From contig NC_092577.1 of NCBI RefSeq assembly GCF_037975245.1, forward strand, positions 21,264,898 through 21,328,897: a DNA stretch of 64,000 nucleotides, given 5' to 3'. The DNA comes from Apostichopus japonicus (Eukaryota; Echinodermata; Holothuroidea; Aspidochirotida; Stichopodidae). The position numbers and the translations under genes were made by a program. Below the pieces are notes generated by a model, which saw only the letters and a program-made list of their open reading frames with translations, was not told the origin of the DNA and searched no databases. Below are positions 11,543 through 22,449 of this stretch, in pieces (within the stretch, counting starts at the first letter, position 1; each line of letters starts with the position of its first letter).

Positions 11543-12264
11543 CAACCTGAATACATAGGTTCCTTTGCTTTCAGCAAGGAACCAAAAACCATGGTCTTCA
11601 TCCAGAAAATCATCCAGTATTTTCTGGTCAACTTCACACTTGTTGTGTAGCAGTACATTTTAAAGCGACGAATTGAGTCGTGAAACATGACATGTTTTTA
11701 ATAGAACTTTGACTTTTCAGTTCTTATTAAAATGTATTTGTCCATTATGTATGAGTGGACATACTGCTGTATAACTTTTATATAAATATATTGTATTTTC
11801 AATCCTCTGACACAATTTGGTGATTGGGACAGCCATTTGGGACCAACTTGTTTATAATATTTGCATCCCTTGAAACAGTTGTCTGAAAATATTGGCTTAA
11901 TCTGACAAAGTTTTTATTAATGATTGAACCATGGGAGAAATATCACCCCATTCTAGCTGTAACACTCCTATTGAGGCTTTTCATGTATGCTTTTCAAGAT
12001 ATGTTATAGCAATAAATGAGTGGTAAAATAAAGCCATGATTTCTGTATTTTTTATTCAAACATACCTTTTCAACCTTGCAATAAGATTTCCTTCATTTAC
12101 CCCACAAGATTGCCCAATTTTTGTTTTTCTGGGAGGGAGGGGGGTCGGATTGTATTGCAACAGCCAGCAGGAACCCTGAGTGAAACTTACAGATTTTATG
12201 CACACGAAGATCTCCACACAAACTGGAGGCCCAAAACATCCGCTAAAGTGAAATCAAAATCGTG
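11541..12264. other. gene-free stretch
   Basis: A+T-rich sequence without a supported gene. It lies between the microsatellite and the right end of the putative CACTG transposon. Confidence 0.4.
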
Positions 12265-12512
12265 ATGGATGGCGCATTAGTCTGATGACTAATGAATAAC
12301 AGGTCAAGTGCTGTGCAGGACTAATTTTGGAAGTCACCAGACTAAATGAATGGTCATATGACTATGATATATTAGTCACTTGACTAGTTTAGCTAATTAG
12401 TCATACGACTAATCTTTGCTGCTTAGTCATTTGACTAATTTTAATTAGGCGTACGAAGCACTGTGCAGGACTTATTTTAATTAGTCAATTTGACTAACTT
12501 AGATTAACACTG
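12265..12512. mobile_element. right end of a putative CACTG-type DNA transposon
   Basis: Dense AGTCA/TGACTAAT motifs in both orientations, plus an internal direct repeat (CTGTGCAGGACTAATTTT near 12314 and CTGTGCAGGACTTATTTT near 12460). The outer end read on the minus strand is CAGTGTTAATCTAAGTTAGTCA, the counterpart of the end at 3138. The terminal CAGTG would be one substitution from CACTG. It may instead be the end of an unrelated copy of the same family. Confidence 0.4.
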
Positions 12513-12935
12513 TATGAAAAGTGTATATATGAAAAATAATAAGAAAGCAATTTGAAGTCTTAAGACCCTACGAACCAACAATTGTAGTTATAGTGATTCT
12601 GAAACAAGGATCACGAAAGGATACTCATCAAAGCTGTTAAAATCAACAACAATGGGTAATGGCAAAGCAAAACATCATAGAGATCAGGTTACTCTCGTAT
12701 ACAGTCAGTCATAAACCACGTTACATATATGCAAAATACAGTCTGGTTGAAAAAAGGTTTGACACGAGAAATTGCCATTCAATTGATTTTGGTATCAAAG
12801 AAAGCAGAATTTGTGTTTAGGGGATTTGGGATATATAATCCGACACAAAATTATGCTTTGCTTGATACCAAATCAATTTTCCCTGGTTCAGGCTAGTTTT
12901 TGCCTTTATCGATCAGATTAGGCTATCACCCAAAT
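12513..12935. other. gene-free stretch
   Basis: Spacer between the CACTG-type end and the 3' end of the integrase-core pseudogene. No feature seen. Confidence 0.4.
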
Positions 12936-15066
12936 TCAGCGCGAAGAATTTAAGCAGTAAAGTTGTCTTCCGTCCTCAACATTTGAAGGAATATGCAAAT
13001 GATTTTCATCAATTAACAAAAGGCGTAGTTCATGCAACTCTTCGTCACAGGGTATATCAGTCTTCAAATTACATTCTTCCCTAAATGCATTTAGTTCCTC
13101 CTCGGGAACTCTACAAAGGTAGTCCTCTGTTTCCAAGATCTCGGGTACGTCGTACATAATTGGTGGGCGTCCATGATGTGGATTACCTCCTCGTTCACTT
13201 CATTTCCTTATGTAATGGTGGTTCCATTCAATACTGATTCCATGTAGCTCCTTCTGTAAGGAAACATAACCATGACGTCATTGATATAAATTGGTTATTT
13301 CTCTTATACACTGAGAGGGGAAGAGTCAAAAAATTGCAGCTTAGACAGTTCTTGCTTGCTTGCAATGTCGCTGGGCTATACGGAGGCTGGCCCTCTCGTG
13401 TTCCATCTCGTCTTTACTTCACCTGCGAGTAATTTCAGGTTTTGACCTGAAAAAAGGTCATGTTATTGTAAAAGAGCCTTGAATTCGAAAACGTGAAAAT
13501 AGCCACACTCCCCGTAAAAACTCATCAAATGTTGACCATTTCACGAACAATTCCTCTTTCCGTCATGTTTGTTTATGTGAATAATGAGTTCTTTCGGGCA
13601 ATCAAGTAGAACACAGTCGACGTTGAGTATTAACAAGTTAGTGTATTTTACAACATAACATAGTCATACTGTACAGGACAGATCTAGGACGAGATGTCCA
13701 AGATTACTTGTTGACGGCTGGAGAGACAGGGCGAACCAGGACGAGCAGACGGCGTGCTCTAACTTGGCTTACAATATACAAATGTACAACTCATTAACAC
13801 AAATGGTTCCGGTAGATTATATAAATACAATGCAATGTCTGCACATTTGCATGTAATGCGTATTCAATAACATTACAGTTTCACACCAACATTATGAATC
13901 AACGTGATCTACATATGCAAATCTGTGACGTCAAAGATGACATAGGCTAAGGAATATGTAAATATGTCATCTTTGTTTAACCTTCATTCAGAGGACAGTT
14001 GTTAGTAGCTGTTGTCTACTCGGAAAATTTCACATCACACACCAAGCTACAAAGAAGATAGCAAGAAGTTAAGAGAAAATTATATAGGGTTACCAAAAGA
14101 AATACTGACACTGTGCAACACTGATTACTTTTGCATAGCTAATGAGTACTGACGGGTACAGATAGTGGGACTCGATTACGGGTAGGCTATATGGATACTG
14201 TCGGTACCACGCTGATAATTATAATTGGTTCCCTCACCGGAATAATTTCTAGAAAACAGAATCTGATAAGTTACTGATCCAAAGAGTCTGCACAAAAGTG
14301 CCCCTCGTCGTACAGGGCTTGAAACAATTCCATCCAATACTGAGAGCAGTGCTTTCTTAGCATAGCCCACCATGCTTCAATTCGTTGGTTTCGGGTGCTT
14401 TTGCCATATATATAAATGGATTGTTTGCTTGGTTTCGTCTAAAGAAAGTCTGCACTTGTTCTTTGAGAACATTTTCCGTTCCCATGTCAGCCCGAACTAT
14501 TGATGGGCATCCGCCACAGTGCTGTACCGCATTCACAAAATAAGCGGCAATTATCGCGGGGTTGTTATTTGTATAAGATGCCTCCAGCCATATAATCTTT
14601 CTCGAAAAGCTGTCAATGCAACCACTAATCGCGATTCCATACCTTTTTAAGTTATCATAGCCATCCACGTGCCACACAAAGTTAGGGCCACGAGAATGGT
14701 AAGTACGACGTATGATCTGTTGTCTTGATCTGAGTCTAACCCCATCTGGATCCAAAGTCGATAGAATCAGTCGAACCGTTTCCCGGTTTGCCATGAACCC
14801 TGCCTGTCTGCATTTTAGTGCATCCATTTGTATCCATGCAATTTTCCCGAGGTACGAATATGCTTTTCAATGAACTCTGCGATTTCGACGTCGTCCGATA
14901 AACACGTACGTTGATACATACCTAAGCTGTCAAGGAGCCTTTTCGTATGGCGCTCATTTATATTGATGTTATGCTTTACTGCTAGCACAGTCCTTATTTC
15001 TATGTTTGAATACCCGAGCCTGAAATACAATGTAGGCAATTGCTCCCTAGACAAGCTAGCAGCCAT
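12936..15066 (-). pseudogene. integrase-core (rve, DDE) protein, degenerate copy 1
   Basis: Exon 1 (15066 to about 14238) starts MAASLSREQLPTLYFRLGYS, contains NRETVRLILSTLDPDGVRLR, then the catalytic core GPNFVWHVDGYDNLKRYG (first D), CPSIVRADMGTENV (second D) and NQRIEAWWAMLRKHCSQYW (E). It ends before a GTGAGG donor. A terminal exon (13253-12936) after TTCCTTACAG reads KELHGISIEWNHHYIRK, a stop, then GRPPIMYDVPEILETEDY. All three acidic residues survive. The gene is nevertheless broken: frameshifts near 14820 and 14400, a TAA after SLDQ and a TGA after YIRK. The family is the integrase-core proteins abundant in fish and marine invertebrate genomes, thought to come from rve-type transposons. 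Which superfamily (IS3EU, Ginger or other) I cannot decide. Confidence 0.75.
13254..14237 (-). other. intron of the integrase-core pseudogene
   Basis: Bounded by a GTGAGG donor (14237 on the minus strand) and a TTACAG acceptor next to 13253. The two exons join in phase. No other gene is visible inside. Confidence 0.55.
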
Positions 15067-15459
15067 TGCAGCAGTAGGTTTACAGTGATCTTAGACAGGC
15101 GAAGCGTTTGGCTTTGCTGATTACAACGTGAATGTAAACACATTGCAAGTATAGGCTAGGCAAAGTCGAACAAAAAGGGGGAAAAAGTGAGAAAAAGGAA
15201 AAGAAAATTCATAAAAACGAAAACAAAAACCAACGCAGAAAACGAACAAAAAGCACAAGCAACCAACAAAACGAAATTATAACTCAGAAAAACGAAATAC
15301 AAACTAAAAAAATGTCTCACAAACGACAATTTTTGGGGTACCATGGCCCTATTGAGCTGCCGTAGCTACCTACATACACACATTGAAAATGATCTTTGAC
15401 TGTTATGAAACTTAATAGACATGATATGTTGGAACTTTTACCAAGTTTCACTGCTTTAG
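15067..15459. other. gene-free stretch, A-rich/purine-rich
   Basis: Upstream of the integrase pseudogene start. The 15170-15310 part is a purine-rich run (AAAAACGAAAACAAAAACC type). The hydrophobic minus-strand frame across it is a composition artefact. Confidence 0.45.
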
Positions 15460-15735
15460 ATATTGTATAAACCATGTTTTTACACTTGGACCTTTCTTGA
15501 CCTCAAACAGCCTACCAAAACCAAACCCACAACAGAGTCCCCCAAAAGGAACCCACATACCTACTTTGAACTTTACTATTATTATCCATCTCTCGTTAGA
15601 TTGTTTCATGACCAAAAAACACCACACACACTTCATGACCATTGCAATGATTCCTCGCGCCTTCGACAAGGAATCAATAAAATATATTGCTGTCGTTCCA
15701 ACTGGTACTAAACCAGTCTGTAACATCATTTAAGA
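15460..15735 (-). repeat. copy of a GGTCA-containing interspersed repeat
   Basis: Read on the minus strand it contains GAGGAATCATTGCAATGGTCAT and GAGGTCAAGAAAGGTCC. A related core (GAAGGAATCAATGCGATGGTGATAGCG) lies at 45618-45645 on the plus strand ahead of tandem GGTCA-containing units. I infer two members of one family. The overlapping open frames on both strands are not credible genes. Confidence 0.35.
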
Positions 15736-15790
15736 TAAATCCTTCATTCAATTTAAGCACCAATTTTGTTTGGTTTTAACAATAGATTTC

Positions 15791-16421
15791 AGATGCTGTC
15801 ACTTTGGAGGATGTTGTGCAGGAAGTACAAGAGAGTCAGGACGTCCTTTCCATACTTGGTTCCATACGACAGATTAAGTCGTTAGCCGATACGGATGAAC
15901 TTGTAGAGGATGCTGTGTCATTTTACTTATTTGGTAGAGCGCAAGCTGCAATTAGACCAGTAAGTAAAGTTCCAATTTTAACCGAACATGTGAATAGTTT
16001 GTAGCAAGTACTAGGGGAAATCATAATTTTGGCTTACTACTTTTGCATGAGCTGTAAATCGTGATACTAAGTGTTATCACACCTCTGAGTTTGCTTTGCC
16101 TAACCCTTCCAAACAAATTGCTTTTATATAAAACATACTTGCGATGCCTAGAGGCAAGAATCTACGAACTGATTTTATTCTGCTACATTACGTGTATTAC
16201 TTTCAGATTCAAGGAGGGTCTTGAAACAGGTGGCATATTACCCGCCATACAAAAACATCCACATGGATTTAAGTGAATCTTTGTCAAGCCAGAAGAGCGG
16301 CACGACCACACAACAGTGCGAGAAATGTTGGCTCCATCTCTGTCACCACGTGGGTCCAATAGGAGGAACATTGAGAACAGAATAATTTGACTGTCGAGAG
16401 ATTGGCTAATTGATGTTGAAG
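15791..16421 (+). pseudogene. G2E3/HECT-like protein, two exons with stops
   Basis: Exon a (about 15791-15959, donor GTAAGT) reads DAVTLEDVVQEVQESQDVLS and LGSIRQIKSLADTDELVEDA. Exon b (16207-16421, after CTTTCAG, donor GTAATT) reads FKEGLETGGILPAIQKHPHGFK, a stop, IFVKPEERHDHTTVREMLAPSLSPRG, SNRRNIENRII, a stop, LSRDWLIDVEG. The pattern F(K/R)EGL-x-T-x-GIL-x-AIQ-x-HP, then LSP-x-GSNRR-x-(A/I)EN, then (D/E)(W/Y)L-x-D(V/C)E is typical of the region before the HECT-like domain in proteins usually named G2/M-phase-specific E3 ligase-like. Two in-frame stops indicate a dead copy. The HECT end is not present nearby. Confidence 0.55.
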
Positions 16422-17739
16422 GTAATTTCAAGTGTGATAATTTGTTTACATGACATGTTATTGTATGAACTAAAGTAATTCTTGTTAAGTAATTCATGTT
16501 AACCCTGTTTCTTTTCAGATCTATGTATATCGCATTTGGATTGCAGCTTCAGTACACTACCATTCCATGTTTTTCTTGCTTTTTTACCCGTTGCTGTTTT
16601 TCAACCCTCTTTGTATGATACCTATATTAGAGTGTATCATAGTTCAGATGATTACATAGGATTTACATGTGTCACATGTCACGTTATTTAATGGCAAAAT
16701 GTTGGTTGGAACTTTCAGGTATATGCAATGGGCTGGAGAAATAATCAAACTGTTAACATTGAAATACTCTGCACAGTGCATGTCATTTAAGTGGCATGAT
16801 AACAAAATTTGTTTACTGTTATAAATAATGATCCAATTGGTAACAAATTCACTCGTGCAGTTACTTTGTTACTTTTCAACAATTACTTATATTTGCAACT
16901 ACGTGTGATGTTATTCCATCGTTTGGGTTTACACCCTGCGCCATCTTTGGAGGTAACACACTATGGGAGTATATACCCAGCAGCAAACACATGCTCACTT
17001 GTGTTAGGGCTCCCAGCCCATTCCAACTTTGACACTTGGAAGACCAGAATGGAAACAGGAATACTGGAATCCCCTACATTTGGTTTGCGCTAAGCTGCTC
17101 GATATGTGCTAAATTCTCTTTTTATGTTAGTTACACCAATGGGCTGCCTCTTTGTACTTTGTCTTTCAATCACATTGCCAATTCTTGCGACTTCGTGTTG
17201 TGGCACATAAAAGCTTGTCTTTTTCTTTTGCATAGTTGAGATCATTACAAACGTTTTTATAAAGATCACTTTGCAAAGCATTAGTTCTTCCAGATTTATC
17301 TCCTAATTCATAATATTGATGACCTTCCATATTTCTAACGTAAATGTAAGCTTCAACATACTACCTATAGATATCACTTTAAACATTCAGTACTATATGG
17401 ATATCTTCATGACATACCTGAAGTGATTACTGCAAAACCTATTGTTAATTTAACAATGGGAATAATAAACCTGCCACCAAAGTACAAATTACATCTCCAT
17501 TCAGCCATTGTTTGTTATTCCTGCCAAGTTAAATTTGTGTAAGTTTTGAACTCAGTTACCTTTTCCGATAACGTATTCATATACAAACATAATTACTTTG
17601 ATGAATAACTTTTGTTATTGATTTTGTTTACATTTGCAGTTCTTATACAATTTATTCTCAGATGATATTTAACAAATTTTCTACCCTTTTTATACCTTAC
17701 ATTATCGATTTATATATTTGTATATCATGATTGTTTGTA
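16422..17739. other. gene-free stretch
   Basis: A+T-rich. The 94-codon frame at 16809-17093 has no recognisable motif. No HECT-domain exon could be found here. Confidence 0.4.
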
Positions 17740-17822
17740 TTTTACTGTAAAGCGCCTTAGAGCAATTTCTGATTGGATAAGGCGGTATAGAAATTTTGCA
17801 TAATAATAATAATTTGTATTAT
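17740..17822 (+). repeat. SINE/LINE tail with AAGCGCCTTAGAG core
   Basis: TGTAAAGCGCCTTAGAGCAATT ... AAGGCGGTATAGAAAT followed by (AATA/ATA)n. This AGCGC-CTT ... GGCG-TATA arrangement with a short A+T repeat is a widespread 3' tail of L2/CR1-type LINEs and the SINEs that use their machinery. No head could be delimited upstream. Confidence 0.5.
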
Positions 17823-18926
17823 CCTTAATTACCATACGACATTTTTTTTATGCTTTTTCTGAAACTGTAATGCCTTTACGACTTGTGTTATTTCAACAAA
17901 GGAAGTAGCTTTGCAATTTGCCTGCAAATTTGTAGTCCGTCCAGCCATTGTTCTCGCCAACTTTTTGTTTATAATATCGGAGGTCTTTTGTTTTTCAATA
18001 TGTGCACATGTTCACTTTTATCTATAATTATGGGAGTTATTGTTTCCATCTACAGTCTGTCGTCTATAAGTGTTACGACATATCTGAAAGCATTGAAGTT
18101 TTAAAACTTTTGAAGTGTGTGCCATTATTGTCAGTATGTCATAAATGTTTCTTACTTGATGTCTCCCTGGTATAGACTTACATCATCATCATCATTGTAT
18201 TCAATCTGCTTCTTCTGTACATTCCCTCATGTTACCATGTCCTGTCCTTGAGTATAGTTGGCATGGGAAGCTACTTTCAGTCATAAAGCCCTTACATACA
18301 TTGCCCTCATGTGTGAGAATACCAGTCACACTCTCAACATTTGTCTCTAATATTCTCTATATTCATACTTTGTTGTGTGCCTTACTATATTTACATGACA
18401 AAAGACTTTTGTGTGCATGTGTTTCATACCACTGATATTCTTACCTATTATATAGGTTATATTTTTCCTTACCCGTAACTTCCAGGAATTGGAAGCAAAT
18501 TAAAGTTATATCACCTTCATTGCCTTCAAACTTCTTCATTTCTTTATTTGTGTATAGTGTGAGGGGTTGTTATATACTAAGTGGGAAGTAAGTTAGAGCT
18601 AATGAAGAAGACAAACAGGATGTAGGTAAGTTACCAAATTAACAGTTTAAAGGAGACACAAACCCACAACATTTCCTTAACCCTTATGATGGAAACATAT
18701 ATTATAAACACTGTACACGCCTTGGTTTATTTTTGTCCGATTTTGCCGCTACTATAATCAAATGTATGGGGCGCGCCATTTTGTACACCCGCCCTCAATA
18801 TAGTGACGTAGAAGATTCACTTCGTTTCACGGAAACCAATCACTCACACAGTACATTGATATGCAGATTTTGTGTTAACATTGGCCAAAGAAAGTTACGA
18901 AAAAGTGGCTGAAAAAAGTTTCAATT
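17823..18926. other. gene-free stretch upstream of the THAP gene
   Basis: Contains a short (CAT)n run near 18183-18198. The last 150 bp before the THAP start codon should hold its promoter, but no clear core elements are seen. Confidence 0.35.
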
Positions 18927-19240
18927 ATGCCGGAATGCCAAGCTTATGCTTGTAAAAATCGTCATGGTGCTGGAAAATCTAAGGGGAAGCGATTTTGTTA
19001 TTTCTGACGGAATAACGGACCCGGAGAAGAGAGAACTTTCCCAGAAATGGCTACATCAGATCGCGACTGGCCATACCGTCGACAACTTTACGTTCCACAA
19101 ATACAAAGTTGTTTGCGAGGACCACTTCGAACTAAACCTAGAAAAAACTTCAAACCCGGCTCCTTCCAACCATTTCCCTCCATCGTCGCCCGAAAGGCCA
19201 CGGTCGAGCACTGCGCCATCTGAAAAGATCAGCGAAACAG
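18927..19240 (+). pseudogene. THAP zinc-finger exon (frameshifted)
   Basis: Reads MPECQAYACKNRHGAGKSKG and KRFCYF, meets a TGA, and continues one frame over as DGITDPEKRELSQKWLHQ ... VVCEDHFELN. The C-x4-C ... C-x2-H (CEDH) ligand set, the conserved W and the following F are those of a THAP DNA-binding finger. One frameshift lies near 18990. The exon ends at GAAACAG|GTAAAA. Confidence 0.65.
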
Positions 19241-20229
19241 GTAAAACCTAACGAAAGTCATTTGTTTATATCGCGCAGTTCATCGGAGTATAACATTACG
19301 TCGCCAATCTGTGAATGATGTGGGGTTCAAAGTGTATATTTATATATGAATAAATGTAGAAAAATCATTTGTTTTGCATATCGTCACGTATTCATTAAAA
19401 AAATACACAGATATAATTTAATATTAACGCTAAAATAACACAGCTTCTCATGGCACTAGTACAATAAGCTTACATTGATTCTGTTACTTAGTACAGTTCA
19501 CAGCTTCACATGGCACTAGTAAAATCATTGAAAACCCAACAAGGGCTTATCTTATGCTGTTAGGGAAATGAAATCCAAATCAGCCATGAACCCCGTGGCA
19601 TAGTTAACTGTGTTTATTCCCCAGGTTAAAAATGAGCAATATCCATGTTGGTAGTTGAAGGGTTTTTTTTGTTGAAGGGTTGGTAGTTGAAGGGTGGATT
19701 TTCCATATTTTTGGAAGCCAATTTTGTAAAGGGAAAAATGGGTCACTACATCAAACTGATCACGGGAGGGGGGGGGGGGCACATCCCCCAGTCCATCGCT
19801 TATCTTCGATAGTCCTGGGTTGACGGCACATTATGATTTCACAAAATGTGGCTTAAAATAAAAAAATCACAAACTTTAAAGGGGGCGACGATCCCCCTCT
19901 GCCCCCCACCCTGGAGGTGGTTCACTAGTTACAGCAGCCACGGAGATGATCGACCAGTGCTTTTGGCAACAACAAAGGCTTGAAAGTTCGCTATTAAACA
20001 TGATTTAAAATTAATTTTGATGTGAATTGAGAGCTAGTATAACCAATACTAACATATTAACAATTTATGCTCTCTCTGTTGGTTATCTTAAAATTAGAGT
20101 CAAAATATCGGTGCCGTGGATATAATGTCCAGCAAATTCTTATAGACTGCTCCTACTTTGCCATATGTTTCCATTTTTTTGTTCATCAACTTTTTCAAAT
20201 GTTTATGTTTTTATACTTTTTTTTGGTAG
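19241..20229 (+). other. intron of the THAP transposase-like gene
   Basis: GTAAAA donor to TTTTTTGGTAG acceptor. Holds a short duplicated segment (CACAGCTTCTCATGGCACTAGTA at 19440 and CACAGCTTCACATGGCACTAGTA at 19500) and G/C homopolymers near 19770 and 19890. Confidence 0.45.
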
Positions 20230-20314
20230 GAAATCAAATCAACTTTTGGCAGCAAAGGATCAGCCACCTTCAGAGGAGCGTACACTGTGTCAGCCATTAC
20301 ACTGTTCACCTAAG
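20230..20314 (+). CDS. linker exon 2 of the THAP transposase-like gene
   Basis: Acceptor TTGGTAG and donor AAG|GTATT bracket KSNQLLAAKDQPPSEERTLC and QPLHCSPK. It joins in phase to the next exon (20892-20987). The exon has low-complexity linker character. Confidence 0.4.
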
Positions 20315-20513
20315 GTATTAAAATTTATTACATTTTTTTCTGTTTAGAATTGTTTTTTCCCAAAAAAAATTCTGAAATTTAAACATTTGGGGAGGGGGCG
20401 TGCCCCATGTCCCCTCTGGCTACGTACCTGGTTATATGTATTCTATTCTACATGCAATATTACTGAACTTCTCAATTTACAAACTTCATGTTTTTGTTTA
20501 AGTATTGCTTCAA

Positions 20514-20820
20514 TATTTAACATTAAATGTTCAAAATGTATTAATTTGACTGCAGTTAATGTAAATTTTGGCACACATGAAAATTCAAGACCTGAAAATA
20601 TTTAACATTAAATGTTCAAAATGTATTAGTTTCACTGCAGTTAATTGTAAATTTTGGCACACATGAAAATTCAAGAGCTGAAAATGTTTAACATTACATG
20701 TTCAAAATGTATTAGTTTCACTGCAGTTAATGTAAATTTTGGCACACATGAAAATTCAAGAAATGAAAATATTTAACATTAAATGTTCAAAATGTAGTAT
20801 GACTGCAGTTAATGTCAATT
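20514..20820 (+). repeat. tandem repeat, unit about 85 bp, about 3.6 copies
   Basis: Units begin TATTTAACATTAAATGTTCA and end ATGAAAATTCAAGAxxTGAAAA. Copies start near 20514, 20598, 20684 and 20769, the last one partial and diverged. Substitutions are shared between neighbouring units, as expected for tandem growth. It lies in the intron between linker exons 2 and 3. Confidence 0.9.
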
Positions 20821-20891
20821 TTATACTTTTTACTGGAATAGTTGTGATTTTGTATTGGAACTAAATGTTGTTTTAATTCTCTTATCAACAG

Positions 20892-20987
20892 GGAGTTTCC
20901 ACTCTCTTTGATCCACCTGCTGAGGTTCTTTGTCCTGCTGTCACACCCACAACTGATGTAACACGGATCACTCAGCAATTCCTACCT
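20892..20987 (+). CDS. linker exon 3 of the THAP transposase-like gene
   Basis: Acceptor ATCAACAG and donor CCT|GTAAGT bracket GVSTLFDPPAEVLCPAVTPT and TDVTRITQQFLP in a single open phase-0 frame. Confidence 0.45.
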
Positions 20988-22063
20988 GTAAGTTTGGCTT
21001 TAACTTGTTATCTGATTTACACTATATGGGTTTGTTTGCATCCCTAAGAAGATTTTGAAGTTGGAAATAAAGTATGGAGTGTCACTAAAAAATTCAAATA
21101 TACACAACAGCCCTCAACTCCATTTCAAAAAGGGGCCCTCCAAGAGTGGATCCCAGAATATTTTCGAAAATTTTCTAAAGAGCTAAAAAAAAAAGGCCAC
21201 CGCATTTAATAGTGGTTATGAATTAACAATTTCCGATGATTTTTACAGGGGCTTTAAGGTCTGTAAACTCTCCCTTGGATCTACCCAGTCAAGCTGTGGG
21301 CTCGTTTTTAATCTCAGAAAGAAACCATAATTAATGTCATCCTTAAAATATTGTTAGCTTGGAGTAGCCCAGTCGGTTGAAACATTTGGGTACGTAGGCA
21401 ATATTTAGTTTGCAGAAAATGTTTTTGAGAAGGTAGGAATTTTCGGAGAAGGTACAGTTACTCCAAACGTACACTTTTATAATGATGGCCTAAGGGCCAT
21501 TCATGTACCAAACAGGAAAACTTCTTTCTTTCCTTTTTTCCCCCGTTAAGGTTGTCGCAAGGTAACTACATACAATTTGTTTTTTTCTGAGGGATGGGGG
21601 AAACAAAAGAGGGCAGGTGGGTTGCCTCTATAAAAAAGTACTGTAAAGGCAGAGCACTGCACATTTCAAAATGCAAATTGGTTGAAAAGACATGTTTTTA
21701 CATTAATTTAAGTCACAATACAGTTTTGTACTCTTCAGTAAAACTGGGTGTCAATGTCAATTAGTAGATATGTCAGTGCCTTAAATGGTGTATCAATATT
21801 TTTGGTACAGTTCAATCCTTGAAATTATATATCAGTCAGTTATGGGCCATCGCATTTGTTCTTTACAAGCAGGTTTTGGAAAACATGCATGACATTTTGT
21901 TTGTTGTATGATATTTTTGAAGGTTAATTGTAAGGCATGCCGTAATCATTTTTAATGTCTGAAAATTTGGTATTTTAAATTTGGTTTGGGCAGTTTCAAA
22001 TCAATGCTTATCTTATGTTAGTCCAACTCAAGTGTGTACGCTCTTTCGTTTATTACTGTACAG
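20988..22063 (+). other. intron of the THAP transposase-like gene
   Basis: GTAAGT donor to CTGTACAG acceptor. A+T-rich, with no repeat family or other gene recognised. Confidence 0.4.
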
Positions 22064-22290
22064 GATGCCCTTTCCAGAGTTTGCGCATCAACTCAGACAG
22101 ATAAAACTGACGTTACAGAGATGAGATGCCAAGCTGGTATAGCAGAAATCAAAACCCACTATGCTTGTACAGTAGAATTGGACCAACCATACAGCATGTT
22201 ATCAGCGGATGTGTCCTCCGAGGGAATGGCTCCACCCCAGGAGACCCCACTGCAGCAAGAGACTTTGCCACCACAGAGGTCCTTGGAATA
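22064..22290 (+). CDS. linker exon 4 of the THAP transposase-like gene
   Basis: After CTGTACAG the frame reads DALSRVCASTQTDKTDVTEM ... DQPYSMLSADVSSEGMAPPQ and stops at TAA (22291). A frameshifted continuation (TNSDSSEKGFQDDEKRDPYY, EPEAELPILSL) runs to about 22450 and has the acidic D-P-x-Y-x-P pattern that normally precedes the KFIVF block of this family. Confidence 0.45.
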
Positions 22291-22449
22291 ACACAAGTCC
22301 CCCATTAAAATTGAAAAAAAGGTGAGGACAAACAGTGATAGCAGTGAAAAAGGATTCCAGGATGATGAAAAGCGAGATCCATACTATGAACCGGAAGCAG
22401 AACTACCAATCCTTTCACTGACTGACTCCTTTGCAACAAAGGCTGTAGG

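Noticed and set aside
15156-15344. Hydrophobic 62-codon membrane-like protein
   Set aside because: Phe/Leu/Val-rich only because it reads an A-rich plus strand in reverse; no start context or family.
18229-18435. Small signal-peptide-like plus-strand protein
   Set aside because: Random A+T-rich frame between gene remnants, without motif.
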